NCBI RefSeq assembly: GCF_003416895.1
Contig: NZ_QVIO01000001.1
Span: 868,001 to 932,000 of the forward strand
Direction of reading: 5' to 3'
Origin: Duganella sp. BJB476
GTDB taxonomy: Bacteria; Pseudomonadota; Gammaproteobacteria; Burkholderiales; Burkholderiaceae_D
DNA length: 64,000 nucleotides
This document shows positions 37,823-49,300 of this stretch, piece after piece. The translations under genes were made by a program, and so were the position numbers. Below the pieces are notes generated by a model that saw only the letters and a list, made by a program, of their open reading frames with translations, ran no database searches and had not been told where the DNA came from. Position 1 is the stretch's first letter. The number at the start of each line of letters is the position of its first letter.

Positions 37823-37910
37823 GCAAAATTGCGCTTAACCATACGATGGTTAAAACAGCATTTTATCAATATGACAATCGCCATGCAGAAATTTTTTACC
37901 AGCAAAAATA

Positions 37911-39512
37911 TTATCGTAATTCAATACTTTGCTGCGCACGATTGCGGCCCTGCTGGGTGACCCAGATTGGCGCGCTCCACAGCATTTTGCCGTCGTCCTG
38001 TGTCACTCTGGCGTAATAAAAATGGTCGCCGGCGGCCGGTTTGACGATGCTGCGGGCTGTGTTGGCGAGCACGGCGACCATACCGTTCCGTCCTGGTACC
38101 CCTTGGAAGATGGTGACGGCGGCGGCGCCGTGCCCGCTGGAGTTGGCGTAGTCCGCTTGCAGCGTCAGCTTGCCGCGATTGACGAAGCGCTCGCCCATCA
38201 GGTGGCCGTTGGCGGTCAAAACCAACCGCGCATTTTTATCCATCGTGGCGAATACGCGACGGTTGCGCAGCGCGGCCAGCAGGCCGGGGCCGTCCAGCGG
38301 CGTGTCGGGCGGCATCAGCACCCCGGTGCGGTTGCTGTAGGACGCGCCCCAGTTGGCGCAATGGTTGTCCTGGTCGCTGCTGAAGGCGACATGGTAGCCG
38401 GCCTCAAGCAGCTTGTTGCAGGCTGTTTCGTAGTTGCTCAGATGGGTTTCCGTTTCGTCGCTGCGGGCGGAGAAGGCGCTGCTGTTCATCACTTCGCACA
38501 ACACCATGGCCTGGTCGCCGTCGGCGTTCCAGGCCAGCGGCTTGCCCAGGATGACGAACTGGTCGCCCTGCGGATGGTTGAACTGGCCTATCCAGCCGCG
38601 TTCGCGCATCAATTTGTACAAAAAGGCGTAGTCGCCTTTGGGACTTTCCGTATCGGCGATCAGCTCGTCGAGGGCGTTGCGTTCCCAGCCCAGCAGTTCC
38701 TCGCTGTTGAGTATGTTGAGGTGGCCGCCGTGGTTGATGACGCCCCATTCCTGGCCGTAGATGGCTAAAAAGCCCGGATGGGCCTGGTTCCACGCGGCGG
38801 CCGCTTGCAGGCCGCTCTGGTACAGCGCCTTGGCCGCAGTTGGATCGGCGGCGTTGTTGGTGCCGTCCGAACCGTCGTACATATGGTTGTGCTCGGAGGT
38901 CATCAGGAAATCCAGGCCGTGCTGTTGGGCATAGGCATAGGCGTCCGTGGGGCCGAGTGCGGCGCTTTGCGGCGCCTGCGCACCGGTGCAATGGTCGAGC
39001 GCGCCGCCGCCGTCGCTGTGGTTGGTCTGGCTGTGCAGGTTGCCGAGGTAGACGGCGTAGGGGAAGGTGTCCACCGCTTTCGGCGCCAGCAGGGATGCCA
39101 TCGGCGCCGGGCTTTTGCCCACCATCACGTTCCAGGTTTGCTCGACAGTGGGACTCGCACCCGCGCTGGCGCGCAAGCGCAGGCGGTAGATGCCGTGGCG
39201 CAGCGTGGACGGCGCGCGCCAGCGCAGCGTCACGTCGTGGTCGGGCTCGGCCATGAGATGCGCGCCGCGCCAGCCGCGCAAGGTGCGGCCATCCGGCGCC
39301 AGCAGGGCCAGGCGCCAGCGCAGCGTGTCGCCCGGCTGCGGGTCCGGCACGGAAAAGTGCAGCGCCAAAGTGCGCGCGCCGTGGGCGTCGGCGTGGAAGG
39401 GCGCTTCCAGCCATGCATCGAATTCGTGATGGTCAACAGTCGTCGCACGACTGGCCGCTGATATACAAACGATGCTTGAGAAAAATACCGCTATCATGGA
39501 TGGCGCGCGCAT
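37911..39512 (-). CDS. secreted CehA/McbA-like PHP-superfamily metallohydrolase
   Basis: The protein has 533 residues. It has a signal peptide (MRAPSMIAVFFSSIVCISAASRA), a beta-rich N-terminal domain (about 30-145) and a PHP-type catalytic region with metal-ligand motifs GNLHSQTNHSDG, MTSEHNHMYDG, GQEWG plus NHGGHLNIL, GQFNHPQGD and SSDQDNHC. A beta-sandwich tail follows. The family hydrolyses phosphoester or carbamate/ester bonds; the substrate is unknown. ATG 39512 follows GGGAG; ATG 39551 would lengthen the N-terminus without a signal-like benefit. Confidence 0.82.
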   Translation of the reverse strand: MRAPSMIAVFFSSIVCISAASRATTVDHHEFDAWLEAPFHADAHGARTLALHFSVPDPQPGDTLRWRLALLAPDGRTLRGWRGAHLMAEPDHDVTLRWRAPSTLRHGIYRLRLRASAGASPTVEQTWNVMVGKSPAPMASLLAPKAVDTFPYAVYLGNLHSQTNHSDGGGALDHCTGAQAPQSAALGPTDAYAYAQQHGLDFLMTSEHNHMYDGSDGTNNAADPTAAKALYQSGLQAAAAWNQAHPGFLAIYGQEWGVINHGGHLNILNSEELLGWERNALDELIADTESPKGDYAFLYKLMRERGWIGQFNHPQGDQFVILGKPLAWNADGDQAMVLCEVMNSSAFSARSDETETHLSNYETACNKLLEAGYHVAFSSDQDNHCANWGASYSNRTGVLMPPDTPLDGPGLLAALRNRRVFATMDKNARLVLTANGHLMGERFVNRGKLTLQADYANSSGHGAAAVTIFQGVPGRNGMVAVLANTARSIVKPAAGDHFYYARVTQDDGKMLWSAPIWVTQQGRNRAQQSIELR

Positions 39513-39601
39513 GATGAGTCTCCCGCAATGCCGGCAAATTGCCGACCTCATCTTTTAGAGCGCGCCTTACTGCATATGGTTCCCTTGAATTTTGCATTAA
39601 A

Positions 39602-39623
39602 AATTGGTGAATTCTCTCCAATT
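39602..39623. promoter_or_regulatory. inverted repeat between divergent hydrolase and CHASE kinase genes
   Basis: AATTGG (39602-39607) and CCAATT (39618-39623) are separated by 10 bases in an AT-rich divergent promoter region. It could be an operator for either gene; this is weak evidence. Confidence 0.25.
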
Positions 39624-39708
39624 GTTTCACTGGTTCCTAAGCGGCATTAATAGTATGCTGCTGTGATGCAAAATTTTCCGCAAATTTATAGACCTAAAGT
39701 GATGGCGA

Positions 39709-42700
39709 ATGCTCAAATCGGGTAACGCGACGGAAGCTGTCCGCAGTCCCCGCCTGTTGTTCTGGCTGGCTGGCGGCGCGTTGGCGCTGGCCGTCGGCGC
39801 GGCGTTGTACGGTACCGCTGCCAAGACCGTCGACGACGATGCCAACCAGCGCTTCGAGAACCTGGCGCGCAGCACGCAGTACGGTATTTCGGCCCGCATC
39901 AAATCGTATTCCGATCTGACGCACGGCCTGGTGGCGCTGTTCCAGACCAGCGATGATCTGACACGCCTGCAATTTCATGAATACGTCACCAGCCTTGAGA
40001 TTCCACGCCACTTCCCGGCCATCGAGGCGGTGACCTGGGCGCCGCTGGTCACCGACGCGCAGCGCGACGCCTTCGTCGCCCGTGTGCGCGCGGACCGTAG
40101 CATGTCGCCGCAGGGCTATCCGAACTTCGACATCAAGCCGCCGGGCCGGCGGCCGCACTACGCCGTGCTGACCTATCTGGAGCCGGCGTCGATGATGGGC
40201 GAGAAGATGGGTGTCGACGTGGTCGCCAATCCGGCGGTCGACAAACTGGTGGCGGCCTCGCGCGACAGCGGCCAGGTCAGCGCTTCCGGCCAACCGATTC
40301 TGATCCAGCAACCGTCGCCGCACATCGGCCTGGGCATCCGCTTGCCGGTCTATCGCCGCAATATGCCGGTGGCCGATGTGGCGGGGCGGCGTGCCGCCTA
40401 TCTGGGTTCGGTCGGCATCGGCTTCAGCGTGTCCAAGCTGGTACAGGGCGCCATCGACGAGATGACGGTGCGCCAGGTGCACCTGATGGTGTATGCGGAC
40501 GGCAGCAAGGAAGTCGAGCAGCGCCGCCTGGTGATCGAAAAGACCGACCGCCTGCTGTTCAGCGATAACGGCTCGATGAAGGTTGCGCCCATTCCGGCGT
40601 CGGAGCGCGGCGAATATTTCGAGTCGGTGCTGCCGATCGATTTCAACGGCAGCCTGTGGAAGGCGCAGTTCCAGGTCAGGAAATCCGAGCTGCTGACGCG
40701 ATTCGACCTGTATTTTCCCTGGGTCGCCGGCTTGACGGGATTCGCCGGCACCATGCTGCTGTACAGTTACTTCTTCGTGCTGTACTCCTCGCGCCGGCGC
40801 GCGTTGAAGCAGGGCGTGCTGCTCGACACAGTGCTCAACAACGTGGACGCCCACGTCTACATGAAGGACCAGAAGCGCCGCTACATCTACGTCAACGCCA
40901 AGATGGCCGATTCGATGGGATTGCCGGTGGAGCAGATCGTCGGCAAGCTCGATCGCGAACTGATGCCGGCCGCCGTCGCCGACGCCGCGTGGGCGCAGGA
41001 GCGGCCGGTGTTCGCCGATAACGTCAAGCGCTCTGGCGAGACCAGGTACGTGGGTCGCGACGGTGTGGTGCAGCACCTGTGGACCGTCAAGGTGCCGGTG
41101 GAGATAGACCGCGCCGTCACGGCCGTCATCGGCCTGTCGACCGACGTCACCGAGCTGCATCAGCTGAAGGAGGAAGCCGACACCGCCAACCAAGCCAAGA
41201 GCGATTTCCTGTCCAATATGAGCCACGAGATCCGCACGCCGATGAACAGTATCATCGGTATGGCCCACCTGGCGCTGAAATCGGTCACGCATCCGAAGCA
41301 GCGCGACTATCTGCAAAAGATCTACCATTCGGGCCAGCACCTGCTGGGCATCATCAACGACATCCTGGACTTCTCCAAGATCGAAGCGGGCAAGATGGAC
41401 CTGGAGGTGCTGGACTTCTCGCTCGATTCGCTGCTGTCCAATATGTCCAGTCAACTGGGCGAGAGCGCGGCGGCCAAGGGCCTGGAGCTGGTGTACGAGA
41501 TCTGGCCGGGACTGTCGCAGCAGCTGCGCGGCGATCCGCTGCGGCTGGAGCAGGTGCTGCTGAACTTCACCAGCAACGCCATCAAGTTCTCGGAAAACGG
41601 CAAGGTGTATGTGCGCGCGCGGCCGCTGGAGGAGCGCGACGGCCATATCCTGGTGCGCTTCGAAGTGGAGGACCACGGCATTGGCATGTCGCCGGACCAG
41701 CTGGAGCAGCTGTTCCAGTCCTTCCACCAGGCCGATACCTCGACCACGCGCCGCTACGGCGGCACCGGCCTGGGGCTGGTCATCAGCAAGCAGCTGGCGG
41801 AGTTGATGGGCGGCGGCGTCGGCGTCGACAGCCATCCCGGCGCTGGCAGCACCTTCTGGTTCACGGCGCGGTTGGCCAAGGGCGTCAGCATGCTGCAGCC
41901 GAGCGACGAATCGGTGCAGCCGGATGTGCTGGACAGCATACGCGGCGCTTCCATCCTGCTGGTCGAGGACAATATCTTCAGCCAGCAGGTGGGCCAGGAG
42001 CTGCTGGAGGACGCCGGCGCCACCGTCTGCGTGGCCAACAACGGCAAGGAAGCGATCGACCTGCTGCTCAAGGAGCGCTTCGATTGCGTGCTGATGGACG
42101 TGCAGATGCCGGTGATGGACGGTTACGAGACCACGCGCTTGATCCGCGCCCATCCGAAATTGTCGGCCACGCTGATCATCGCGATGACCGCCAACGCCGG
42201 CCGCGACGACCAGGAGCGCTGCCTGGGGGCGGGCATGGACGAATTTGTCACCAAGCCGATCGCGCCCAACCTGCTGTTCAATATGCTGTCCAAGTGGATG
42301 AGCCAACGGGCGCGCACGGCCAGCTTCGCGCGGCCGCTGGCGCCGCCGCCGCCGTCGTACTTCACCATGGCCGATGGCGCGTCCGCGCCGCTGCAAGGGC
42401 CGGTGCGTGGGATGGCGCCGGGCGTGGAGCAGCCTGCGGCGCGGGTTGAAGCGGCTGCGCCGCCGGTGCCGGCGAACGCCGTGGCGCCGCCACCGGCGCC
42501 GGAAGAGGCGGAGCTGCTCGATGTCGCCGCGCTGGCCCAGACTTTCGGCGGCAAGGCCGACAAGATGCGCAAGTACGCGCTGCTGTTCCTGGACTCGGCC
42601 CGCGAGGGCCTGCGCGAAGTCGATGCGGCGCTGGCGCAGGAAGACCTGGCGCACCTGTCCGAGCTGGGACATCGCATCAAATCGTCGGCCCGCGCGGTGG

Positions 42701-42858
42701 GCGCGATGCGCTTCGGGAACCTGTGCCTGGCGCTGGAAAACGTGCGCCACGACGCCGATTGCGCCAACGCCAGGCAACTGGTGCAAAAACTGCATGCCAT
42801 GCTGGCGCTGCTGAACGAGCGCATGGAGCAGGAACTGCTGGCCTACGACCCCGGCTAG
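39709..42858 (+). CDS. CHASE-PAS hybrid sensor histidine kinase with receiver and HPt domains
   Basis: The protein has 1049 residues. It has a transmembrane helix, a periplasmic CHASE domain (about 45-310; FPAIEAVTWAPLV, GFSVSKLV), a second transmembrane helix (AGTMLLYSYFFVLYS), a PAS domain, HisKA (NMSHEIRTPMNSIIG), HATPase (NFTSNAIKFSENG, GGTGLGLVISKQL), a receiver (VLMDVQMPVMDGYET, VTKPI) and a C-terminal HPt (LGHRIKSSARAVG). It senses a small periplasmic ligand through CHASE and relays phosphate to the HPt. It is divergent from the PHP hydrolase and 36 bases upstream of recC. Confidence 0.93.
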   Translation: MLKSGNATEAVRSPRLLFWLAGGALALAVGAALYGTAAKTVDDDANQRFENLARSTQYGISARIKSYSDLTHGLVALFQTSDDLTRLQFHEYVTSLEIPRHFPAIEAVTWAPLVTDAQRDAFVARVRADRSMSPQGYPNFDIKPPGRRPHYAVLTYLEPASMMGEKMGVDVVANPAVDKLVAASRDSGQVSASGQPILIQQPSPHIGLGIRLPVYRRNMPVADVAGRRAAYLGSVGIGFSVSKLVQGAIDEMTVRQVHLMVYADGSKEVEQRRLVIEKTDRLLFSDNGSMKVAPIPASERGEYFESVLPIDFNGSLWKAQFQVRKSELLTRFDLYFPWVAGLTGFAGTMLLYSYFFVLYSSRRRALKQGVLLDTVLNNVDAHVYMKDQKRRYIYVNAKMADSMGLPVEQIVGKLDRELMPAAVADAAWAQERPVFADNVKRSGETRYVGRDGVVQHLWTVKVPVEIDRAVTAVIGLSTDVTELHQLKEEADTANQAKSDFLSNMSHEIRTPMNSIIGMAHLALKSVTHPKQRDYLQKIYHSGQHLLGIINDILDFSKIEAGKMDLEVLDFSLDSLLSNMSSQLGESAAAKGLELVYEIWPGLSQQLRGDPLRLEQVLLNFTSNAIKFSENGKVYVRARPLEERDGHILVRFEVEDHGIGMSPDQLEQLFQSFHQADTSTTRRYGGTGLGLVISKQLAELMGGGVGVDSHPGAGSTFWFTARLAKGVSMLQPSDESVQPDVLDSIRGASILLVEDNIFSQQVGQELLEDAGATVCVANNGKEAIDLLLKERFDCVLMDVQMPVMDGYETTRLIRAHPKLSATLIIAMTANAGRDDQERCLGAGMDEFVTKPIAPNLLFNMLSKWMSQRARTASFARPLAPPPPSYFTMADGASAPLQGPVRGMAPGVEQPAARVEAAAPPVPANAVAPPPAPEEAELLDVAALAQTFGGKADKMRKYALLFLDSAREGLREVDAALAQEDLAHLSELGHRIKSSARAVGAMRFGNLCLALENVRHDADCANARQLVQKLHAMLALLNERMEQELLAYDPG

Positions 42859-42894
42859 AGCGATAATACGGGCTCTATTCCCACGAAGAGCCCT

Positions 42895-45800
42895 ATGCAT
42901 TCGAGCATCACCCCCGGCCTGCTGATTTTGCACGGTAATCAAATGGAGCAGCTGCGCGCGGCGGTGTTCCAATGGCTGCGCAATCATCCGCTGGAGGCGC
43001 TCGAATCGGAAACCATCCTGGTGCAGTCGAACGGCGTGGCCGAATGGCTGAAGATCGCGCTGGCCGAGGAAATGCGGGTTTGCGCTGCCACCCGCGTGGC
43101 GCTGCCGGCGCGCTTTTTGTGGGAAACCTATCGTGGCATGTTGGGGCGCGAACGCGTGCCGGTGCGCTCCGCCTTCGACAAAGGGCCGCTGACCTGGCGC
43201 CTGATGCGCCTGTTGCCCACCTTGCTGGCCGATCCCGTCTTCACGCCGCTGCGCCACTTCCTGGCCGACGGCGAGGCCGAACGCCGGCTGCAACTGGCCG
43301 AACGCCTGGCCGACTTGTTCGATCAATACCAGGTCTATCGCGCCGGTTGGCTGGACGACTGGGCCCAGGGCCGCGACCAATTGCGCAACGCCCGCAACGA
43401 GGCGCATCCGCTGCCGGAAGACCAGCGCTGGCAAGGCCAGTTGTGGCGCGCGGTGATCGCCGACGTCGAGCCGCATGAGCGGGAGCTGGGCCGCGCCACC
43501 GTCCACACGGAATTCGTGCGCGCCAGCGCCGCCGGCGAGGAACCGCTGGGCCGCCTGCCGCGCCGCATCGTGATCTTCGGCGTCTCGGCGCTGCCGTATC
43601 AAAGCTTGCAGGCACTGGCTTCGCTGTCGCGCTACACGCAGGTGCTGCTGGCGGTACCCAATCCATGCCAGTTCTATTGGGGCGATATCATCGAAGGCCG
43701 CGAGCTGCTGCGCGCCGCGCACCGCCGCCAGCAGCTGCGCAACGGCCAGGACCTGGGCGCGATTCCGCTGGAAGAGCTGCATGCGCACAGCCATCCGCTG
43801 CTGGCCAGCTGGGGGCGTCAGGGCCGTGACTTCATCCGCATGCTGGACGAATTCGACGAAGCCTCGGCCGCCGCAGCCGCTGAAAACGACGAGGTTGCGC
43901 CGCTGCGCATCGATTTGTTCAGCGACGGCGAGGGCGATACTCTGCTGTCGCAGGTGCAGGCCGCCATCCGCGATCTGCTGCCGCTGTCCGAACATCCGCA
44001 GATCCCGCCGCCGGACGACGACCGTTCCATCGAATTCCATGTCACCCACAGCGTGCAGCGCGAGGTGGAGGTGCTGCACGACCAGCTGCTGGCCATGTTC
44101 GCCGATGGCGGCGGCCTGCGTCCGCGCGACGTGGTGGTGATGGTGCCCGATATCGACACCTTCACCGCCGCCATCCACGCGGTGTTCGCGCAGCACCGTC
44201 GCAGCGATCCGCGCTACATCCCGTTTGCAATCGGCGACGTCAACGACCGCAGCGTCAATCCGCTGCTGGTGGCGCTGGAATGGCTGCTGCGATTGCCGCA
44301 GCAGCGCTGCCGCCAGAGCGAGGTGCGCGACCTGCTGGACGTGCCAGCGCTGGCCTCACGTTTCGGTCTGAAAGAAGACGACCTGCCGACACTGGGCCTG
44401 TGGATTGAAGGCGCCGGCGTGCGCTGGGGGCTGGATACCGAACATCGCGCCGGCCTGGGTCTTGGTGCTGCGGGTGAGCAGAACTCCTGGCTGTTCGGCG
44501 TGCGCCGCATGCTGCTTGGCTACGCCAGCGGCGAAGATGCGGCCTTCGCCGGCATCGAGGCGTATGGCGAAGTAGGCGGCCTGGATGCGGCGCTGGCCGG
44601 ATCGCTGGCGCAGCTGGTCGAAGCGCTGCTGCATTGGCGCGCCGTGCTGGCGCAATCGCACTCGCCGGCCGAGTGGGGCGTGCAGGCGCGCGCGTTGCTG
44701 GCGGCGTTCTTCAAAGCCGGTGAGGAGGGCGACCGCCTGACGCTGGCGCATCTGGATGATGCGCTGAACAACTGGCTGGAGACCTGCGAAGGCGCGCAGT
44801 ACGATGAAGCCGTGCCGCTGGCTGTGCTGCGCGAAGCGTGGCTGGGCCTACTGGACGAGCCCACGCTGAACCACCAATTCGTCTCCGGCGGCGTGACCTT
44901 CTGCACGCTGATGCCGATGCGCGCGGTGCCGTTCCGCGTGGTCTGCCTGCTGGGCATGAACGACGGCGACTTCCCGCGCCGCGCCCCCAAGGCCGATTTC
45001 GACCTGCTGGCGCAGCCGGGCATGGCCCGTCCGGGCGACCGCTCGCGCCGCGACGATGACCGCTACCTGATGCTGGAAGCGCTGCTGGCCGCGCGCGACA
45101 AGCTGTACATCAGCTGGGTCGGACGCAATGTGCGCGACAACAGCGAGCAGCCGCCGTCTGTGCTGGTGTCGCAGTTGCGCGATTACCTGGTCAACGGCTG
45201 GCAGTTGGACCCTCACGCGCGCACCACGGAGCACGCCTTGCAGCCCTTCAGCCGCCGCTATTTCGAGGATGGCGGCCTGCTGACCTACGCGCGCGAGTGG
45301 CGCGAAGCGCACGGCGAGGAGACCGGCGATGCCGCCGCCACCGAGCTGCCGCCGTTTGACATCGACGACAAATTCCGCCTCAAGCTGATAAGCCTGAACA
45401 ATTTCATGCGCCAGCCGGTGCGGTTCTTCTTCCGCCAGCGCCTGGGCGTGATGTTCGGCGACGCCGCGCTGGTGGGCGAGGACGAGGAACCGTTCTCGCT
45501 GAACGCGCTGGAACGCTATCTGCTCGAAGACACCATGCTCGATGACGGCGCCGAGGCGGAAGAGCTTTATCAGGTCTACGACAAGATGACCGAGCGCGCC
45601 GAGCGCCTGGCGCGCGAAGGCGTGCTGCCGATAGGCTTGATCGGCCAGCAGTACCAGCACCAGCTGGTGCAGGCGCTGGTGCCGGTGCGCTGCGCTTGGC
45701 TGACGCTGCGAGAACGCTATCCGCAGTCGGCGTCCAAGGTGGCGCTGAGCCTCCAGCTGGCCGGCGTGCAGATCGACGACTGGATCGACCAGCTGCGCAG

Positions 45801-46308
45801 CAACGGCAGCGACGCTGTATGGCTGGCGCAGATGTCGTCCAAGGTCACGGACAAGCAGGGCAAGCCGCGCGGCGATAAATTGATCGCCATGTGGCTGCGC
45901 CAGCTGGCGGTGGCGGCAGCCGGCATGCCGGTCGCAGGCTTCCTGGTGGCGCGCGACGCCATCGTCACCATGAAGCCGCTGGCGCAGGCCGACGCGCTGG
46001 AAGCCTTGCGGGAGCTGGTCTGCCTGTGGCGCGACGGCATGAACCGCCCCTTGCCCACCGCCTGCAAGACGGCGTTGGCCCTGGCGCAGGAAGGCGATCC
46101 GCGCGGCGTGTACGACGGCGGCTTCGAGATCTCCGGCGAGAACGACGACCTGTGCCTGGCCCGCCTGTGGCCGGATTTTGCGGCGCTCAGCGCCGAGCCG
46201 GATTTTGCCGACGTCTCGCAAGCGCTCTACGGGCCGCTGGCGGATTGGCTGGAACATTCCATCACGATAGACGTCATTGATGACCAAAGCGGCAAGGACG
46301 CAGCATGA
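42895..46308 (+). CDS. recC: exodeoxyribonuclease V subunit RecC
   Basis: The 1137-residue protein has typical RecC segments: ILHGNQMEQLRAAVFQWLR near the start, VQSNGVAEWLKIALAEEM, FGVSALPYQSLQALASL, FAIGDVNDRSVNPLLVALEWLL, VVCLLGMNDGDFPR and SLNNFMRQPVRFFFRQRLG. RecC holds the DNA strands, recognises Chi and lacks working helicase and nuclease sites. It is the first gene of recC-recB-recD, with ATG 42895 following GAAGAGCCCT. Its stop overlaps recB by 4 bases. Confidence 0.95.
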   Translation: MHSSITPGLLILHGNQMEQLRAAVFQWLRNHPLEALESETILVQSNGVAEWLKIALAEEMRVCAATRVALPARFLWETYRGMLGRERVPVRSAFDKGPLTWRLMRLLPTLLADPVFTPLRHFLADGEAERRLQLAERLADLFDQYQVYRAGWLDDWAQGRDQLRNARNEAHPLPEDQRWQGQLWRAVIADVEPHERELGRATVHTEFVRASAAGEEPLGRLPRRIVIFGVSALPYQSLQALASLSRYTQVLLAVPNPCQFYWGDIIEGRELLRAAHRRQQLRNGQDLGAIPLEELHAHSHPLLASWGRQGRDFIRMLDEFDEASAAAAAENDEVAPLRIDLFSDGEGDTLLSQVQAAIRDLLPLSEHPQIPPPDDDRSIEFHVTHSVQREVEVLHDQLLAMFADGGGLRPRDVVVMVPDIDTFTAAIHAVFAQHRRSDPRYIPFAIGDVNDRSVNPLLVALEWLLRLPQQRCRQSEVRDLLDVPALASRFGLKEDDLPTLGLWIEGAGVRWGLDTEHRAGLGLGAAGEQNSWLFGVRRMLLGYASGEDAAFAGIEAYGEVGGLDAALAGSLAQLVEALLHWRAVLAQSHSPAEWGVQARALLAAFFKAGEEGDRLTLAHLDDALNNWLETCEGAQYDEAVPLAVLREAWLGLLDEPTLNHQFVSGGVTFCTLMPMRAVPFRVVCLLGMNDGDFPRRAPKADFDLLAQPGMARPGDRSRRDDDRYLMLEALLAARDKLYISWVGRNVRDNSEQPPSVLVSQLRDYLVNGWQLDPHARTTEHALQPFSRRYFEDGGLLTYAREWREAHGEETGDAAATELPPFDIDDKFRLKLISLNNFMRQPVRFFFRQRLGVMFGDAALVGEDEEPFSLNALERYLLEDTMLDDGAEAEELYQVYDKMTERAERLAREGVLPIGLIGQQYQHQLVQALVPVRCAWLTLRERYPQSASKVALSLQLAGVQIDDWIDQLRSNGSDAVWLAQMSSKVTDKQGKPRGDKLIAMWLRQLAVAAAGMPVAGFLVARDAIVTMKPLAQADALEALRELVCLWRDGMNRPLPTACKTALALAQEGDPRGVYDGGFEISGENDDLCLARLWPDFAALSAEPDFADVSQALYGPLADWLEHSITIDVIDDQSGKDAA

Positions 46309-49300
46309 GCAGTATGAGCACAACCGCCGCCAATGCACTTGACCCCCTGAGCTTCCCGCTGCACGGCTCGCGCCTGATCGAGGCCAGCGCCGGCACTGGC
46401 AAGACCTGGACCATCGCCGCGTTGTACGTGCGGCTGGTGCTGGGTCACGGCGGCGACAACGCCTATCGCCGGCCCTTGCTGCCGGCCGATATCCTGGTGA
46501 TGACCTTTACCCGCGCCGCCACGCGCGAGCTGTCGAACCGCGTGCGCGAACGGCTGGTGGAGGCGGCGGCTTACTTCCGCGGCTATTCGGCGATGGGCCT
46601 GGGTGCGGGCAGCGGCGTGGTGCGCGACGACTATCTGGACGCCATCCTCGAATCCTACCCAAGCCACAGCGAGCAGCAGCAAGCCGCGCACCGCCTGATG
46701 CTGGCGGCGGAGACGATGGACGAGGCGGCGATCTTCACCATCGACGCCTGGTGCCAGCGCATGCTGCGCGAGCACGCCTTCGACAGCGGCAGCCTGTTCG
46801 ACGAGGAACTGGTCAGCGACGAGCAGGCCTTGTTCGAAGACGCCGCGCACGACTACTGGCGGCAGCAGGTCTATCCGCTCAACGCCGTATCGCTGGATGC
46901 GCTGCTGTCCTGCTGGGGCGATGTGGGCGCGTTGAAGAAGTCGATACGGGAGCTGGTCAAACGCGCCGACATCATCGGAGACCGCAGCGTGCCTGGCGCC
47001 ACCGCCGGATCGCTGGCCGAGCTGATCGCCGCCGTCCAGCGCGAGCAGCAGGTGCAGCTGGCGGCCCTGAAGGCCGGTTGGATGGATCGCGCCAACCGCA
47101 TGGAACAATGGATCGCCACGGAGCGGGTGCTGTCGCCCAAATGCTTCAACGGCAACAAGATGCGGGCCGATTCGCTGGTGGCGTGGTTCAACGGCCTGCG
47201 CGCCTGGGCGCAAGATCCCGCCATGGTCATGCCCGACATCTCGGACACCGCCTGGAAGCGCCTGACGCCGCACGGTCTTGAAGACGCTTTTTCAAAAGGC
47301 TACAGCGCCACGATCCCCGACGACTTCGACGCCATCGAGCCGTTGAAGAAGGCGCTGGAAGAGATCGAACCGCTGTCGCACGCGCTGTACCGCCATGCGG
47401 CGGGCGCCGTCGCCGGCCGCATGGCCGAGCTGAAAAAACGCAGCCGCCAGTTCGGCTTCGCCGACATGCTGGACCGCCTGAACGCGGCGCTGCAAGGCGA
47501 GAACGCCGCCGCGCTGCGCAAGCGCATCACCGACCAGTACCCGGTGGCGATGGTCGATGAATTCCAGGATACGGCGCCCAACCAGTACCAGATCTTCAAC
47601 CTGCTGTACCGCGTGGCGGACAACGATGCCGAGACGGGCCTGTTCCTGATCGGCGATCCGAAGCAGTCGATCTACGGCTTCCGTGGCGCCGACATCCACA
47701 GCTATCTGTCCGCGCGCATGGCCACCACCGGCCGCCACTACCAGCTGGGCACCAACTACCGCTCGACCAAGCCGGTGGTGGAAGCCGTCAACCACCTGTT
47801 CATGTACGCCGAAGGCCAGCCTGAGGAAGGCGGCTTCGGACGCGGCGCCTTCCGCTTCCGCGATCCCGGCACGCGCGTGAATCCGCTGCCGTTCGAAGCG
47901 GTCGGCGCCAAGGGACGCGGCGAACGCATGGTCAACGCGGCGGGCGATGTGCCGGCGCTGGTCATCGCATGCAGCGCCACACAGGATCTGAAAGCCGACA
48001 GTTACCGCGAATTCTTCGCCTGGCACTGCGCCGAGCATATCGTCGCGCAGCTCAACGACGAACGCGCGGGCTTCGCAGGCCCGAAAGGCTTCGTACGCCT
48101 GCAACCGGCAGACATTGCCGTGCTGGTGCGCGACCGCAAGGAGGCGGCTGCCATACGCCGCGCGCTGCAACGGCGCCAGGTCGCCAGCGTGTATTTGTCG
48201 GACAAGGACTCCGTCACCGATAGCGAGGAAGCCGCCGACGTGCTGCGCTGGCTGTCGGCCGTCGCCAGTCCGCTGGATGGCGGCCTGGCGCGCGCCGCTT
48301 TCGCCACCCGCACCACCGGCCTGCCGCTGGCGGAACTGGCGCTGCTGTCGTCGGACGAACTGGCGTGGGAAGCGCGCGTAGAACAATTGAAAGCGCTGCA
48401 CATCGTATGGCAGCGGCAGGGCGTGCTGGCGATGCTGCGCCGCTTCATCCACGAGCTGAAACTGCCGGCGGCCTTGCTCCAGCAGCCGGGCGGCGAGCGG
48501 CGCCTGACCAATTTGCTGCACCTTGCTGAGCTGCTGCAATCGGCCAGCCGACAGCTGGATGGCGAGCAGGCGCTGATACGCTGGCTCGCCGAGCAGATCG
48601 AAGGCGGCGAGGGCGCCGGCGACGAACGCGTGCTGCGCCTGGAAAGCGATGCGGAGCTGGTGAAGGTCGTCACCGTCCACAAATCGAAAGGCCTGGAGTA
48701 TCCGCTGGTGTACCTGCCGTTCGCCGTCACGGCGCGCAAGGTGGAGCGGCGCAACCGCAGCTTCTTCGAATTCAGCGACGAGGATGGCGTGCGCCAGATC
48801 GACATGGCGTTGACCGACACCGCGATGGAACTGGTCGAACGCGCGCGCCTGCAGGAGGACTTGCGCCTGCTGTACGTGGCGCTGACGCGTGCGCGCCACT
48901 TCCTGTGGCTGGGCGTGACGGCGCTGGCCGCGCGCAAGGCGGGCGACAACACGCTGCACGAATCGGCGCTGGGCTATCTGCTGACCGGCGGCGAAGCGCT
49001 GCCGTCGGACCTGATGATGGAGCGCTGGGGCCACGCCTGCAAAGGCTGCGACGGCATCAGCATCGAGACGCTGGAGATGGCGATGCAGCAGTTCACGCGA
49101 CTGAGCCGCATCGAACAGCGCCCGCCGTTGCTGGAGCCGCAGCTTTACACCGGCCGCTTCGAGCGCGACTGGTCGGTGGGCAGTTTCAGTTCGCTGGCGC
49201 GGCGCACCGGCCCGACCGGCACCATAGGCAGCGGCGGATCGCCCCTGCCTGTGCCGCGCGACGGCTTGCAGGAGAACCTGCTGGAAGGCGCCGGCATGCC

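Noticed and set aside
39694..44196. 1500-codon minus-strand frame across the CHASE kinase and recC
   Set aside because: It spans two well-supported plus-strand genes and has only low-complexity antisense composition.
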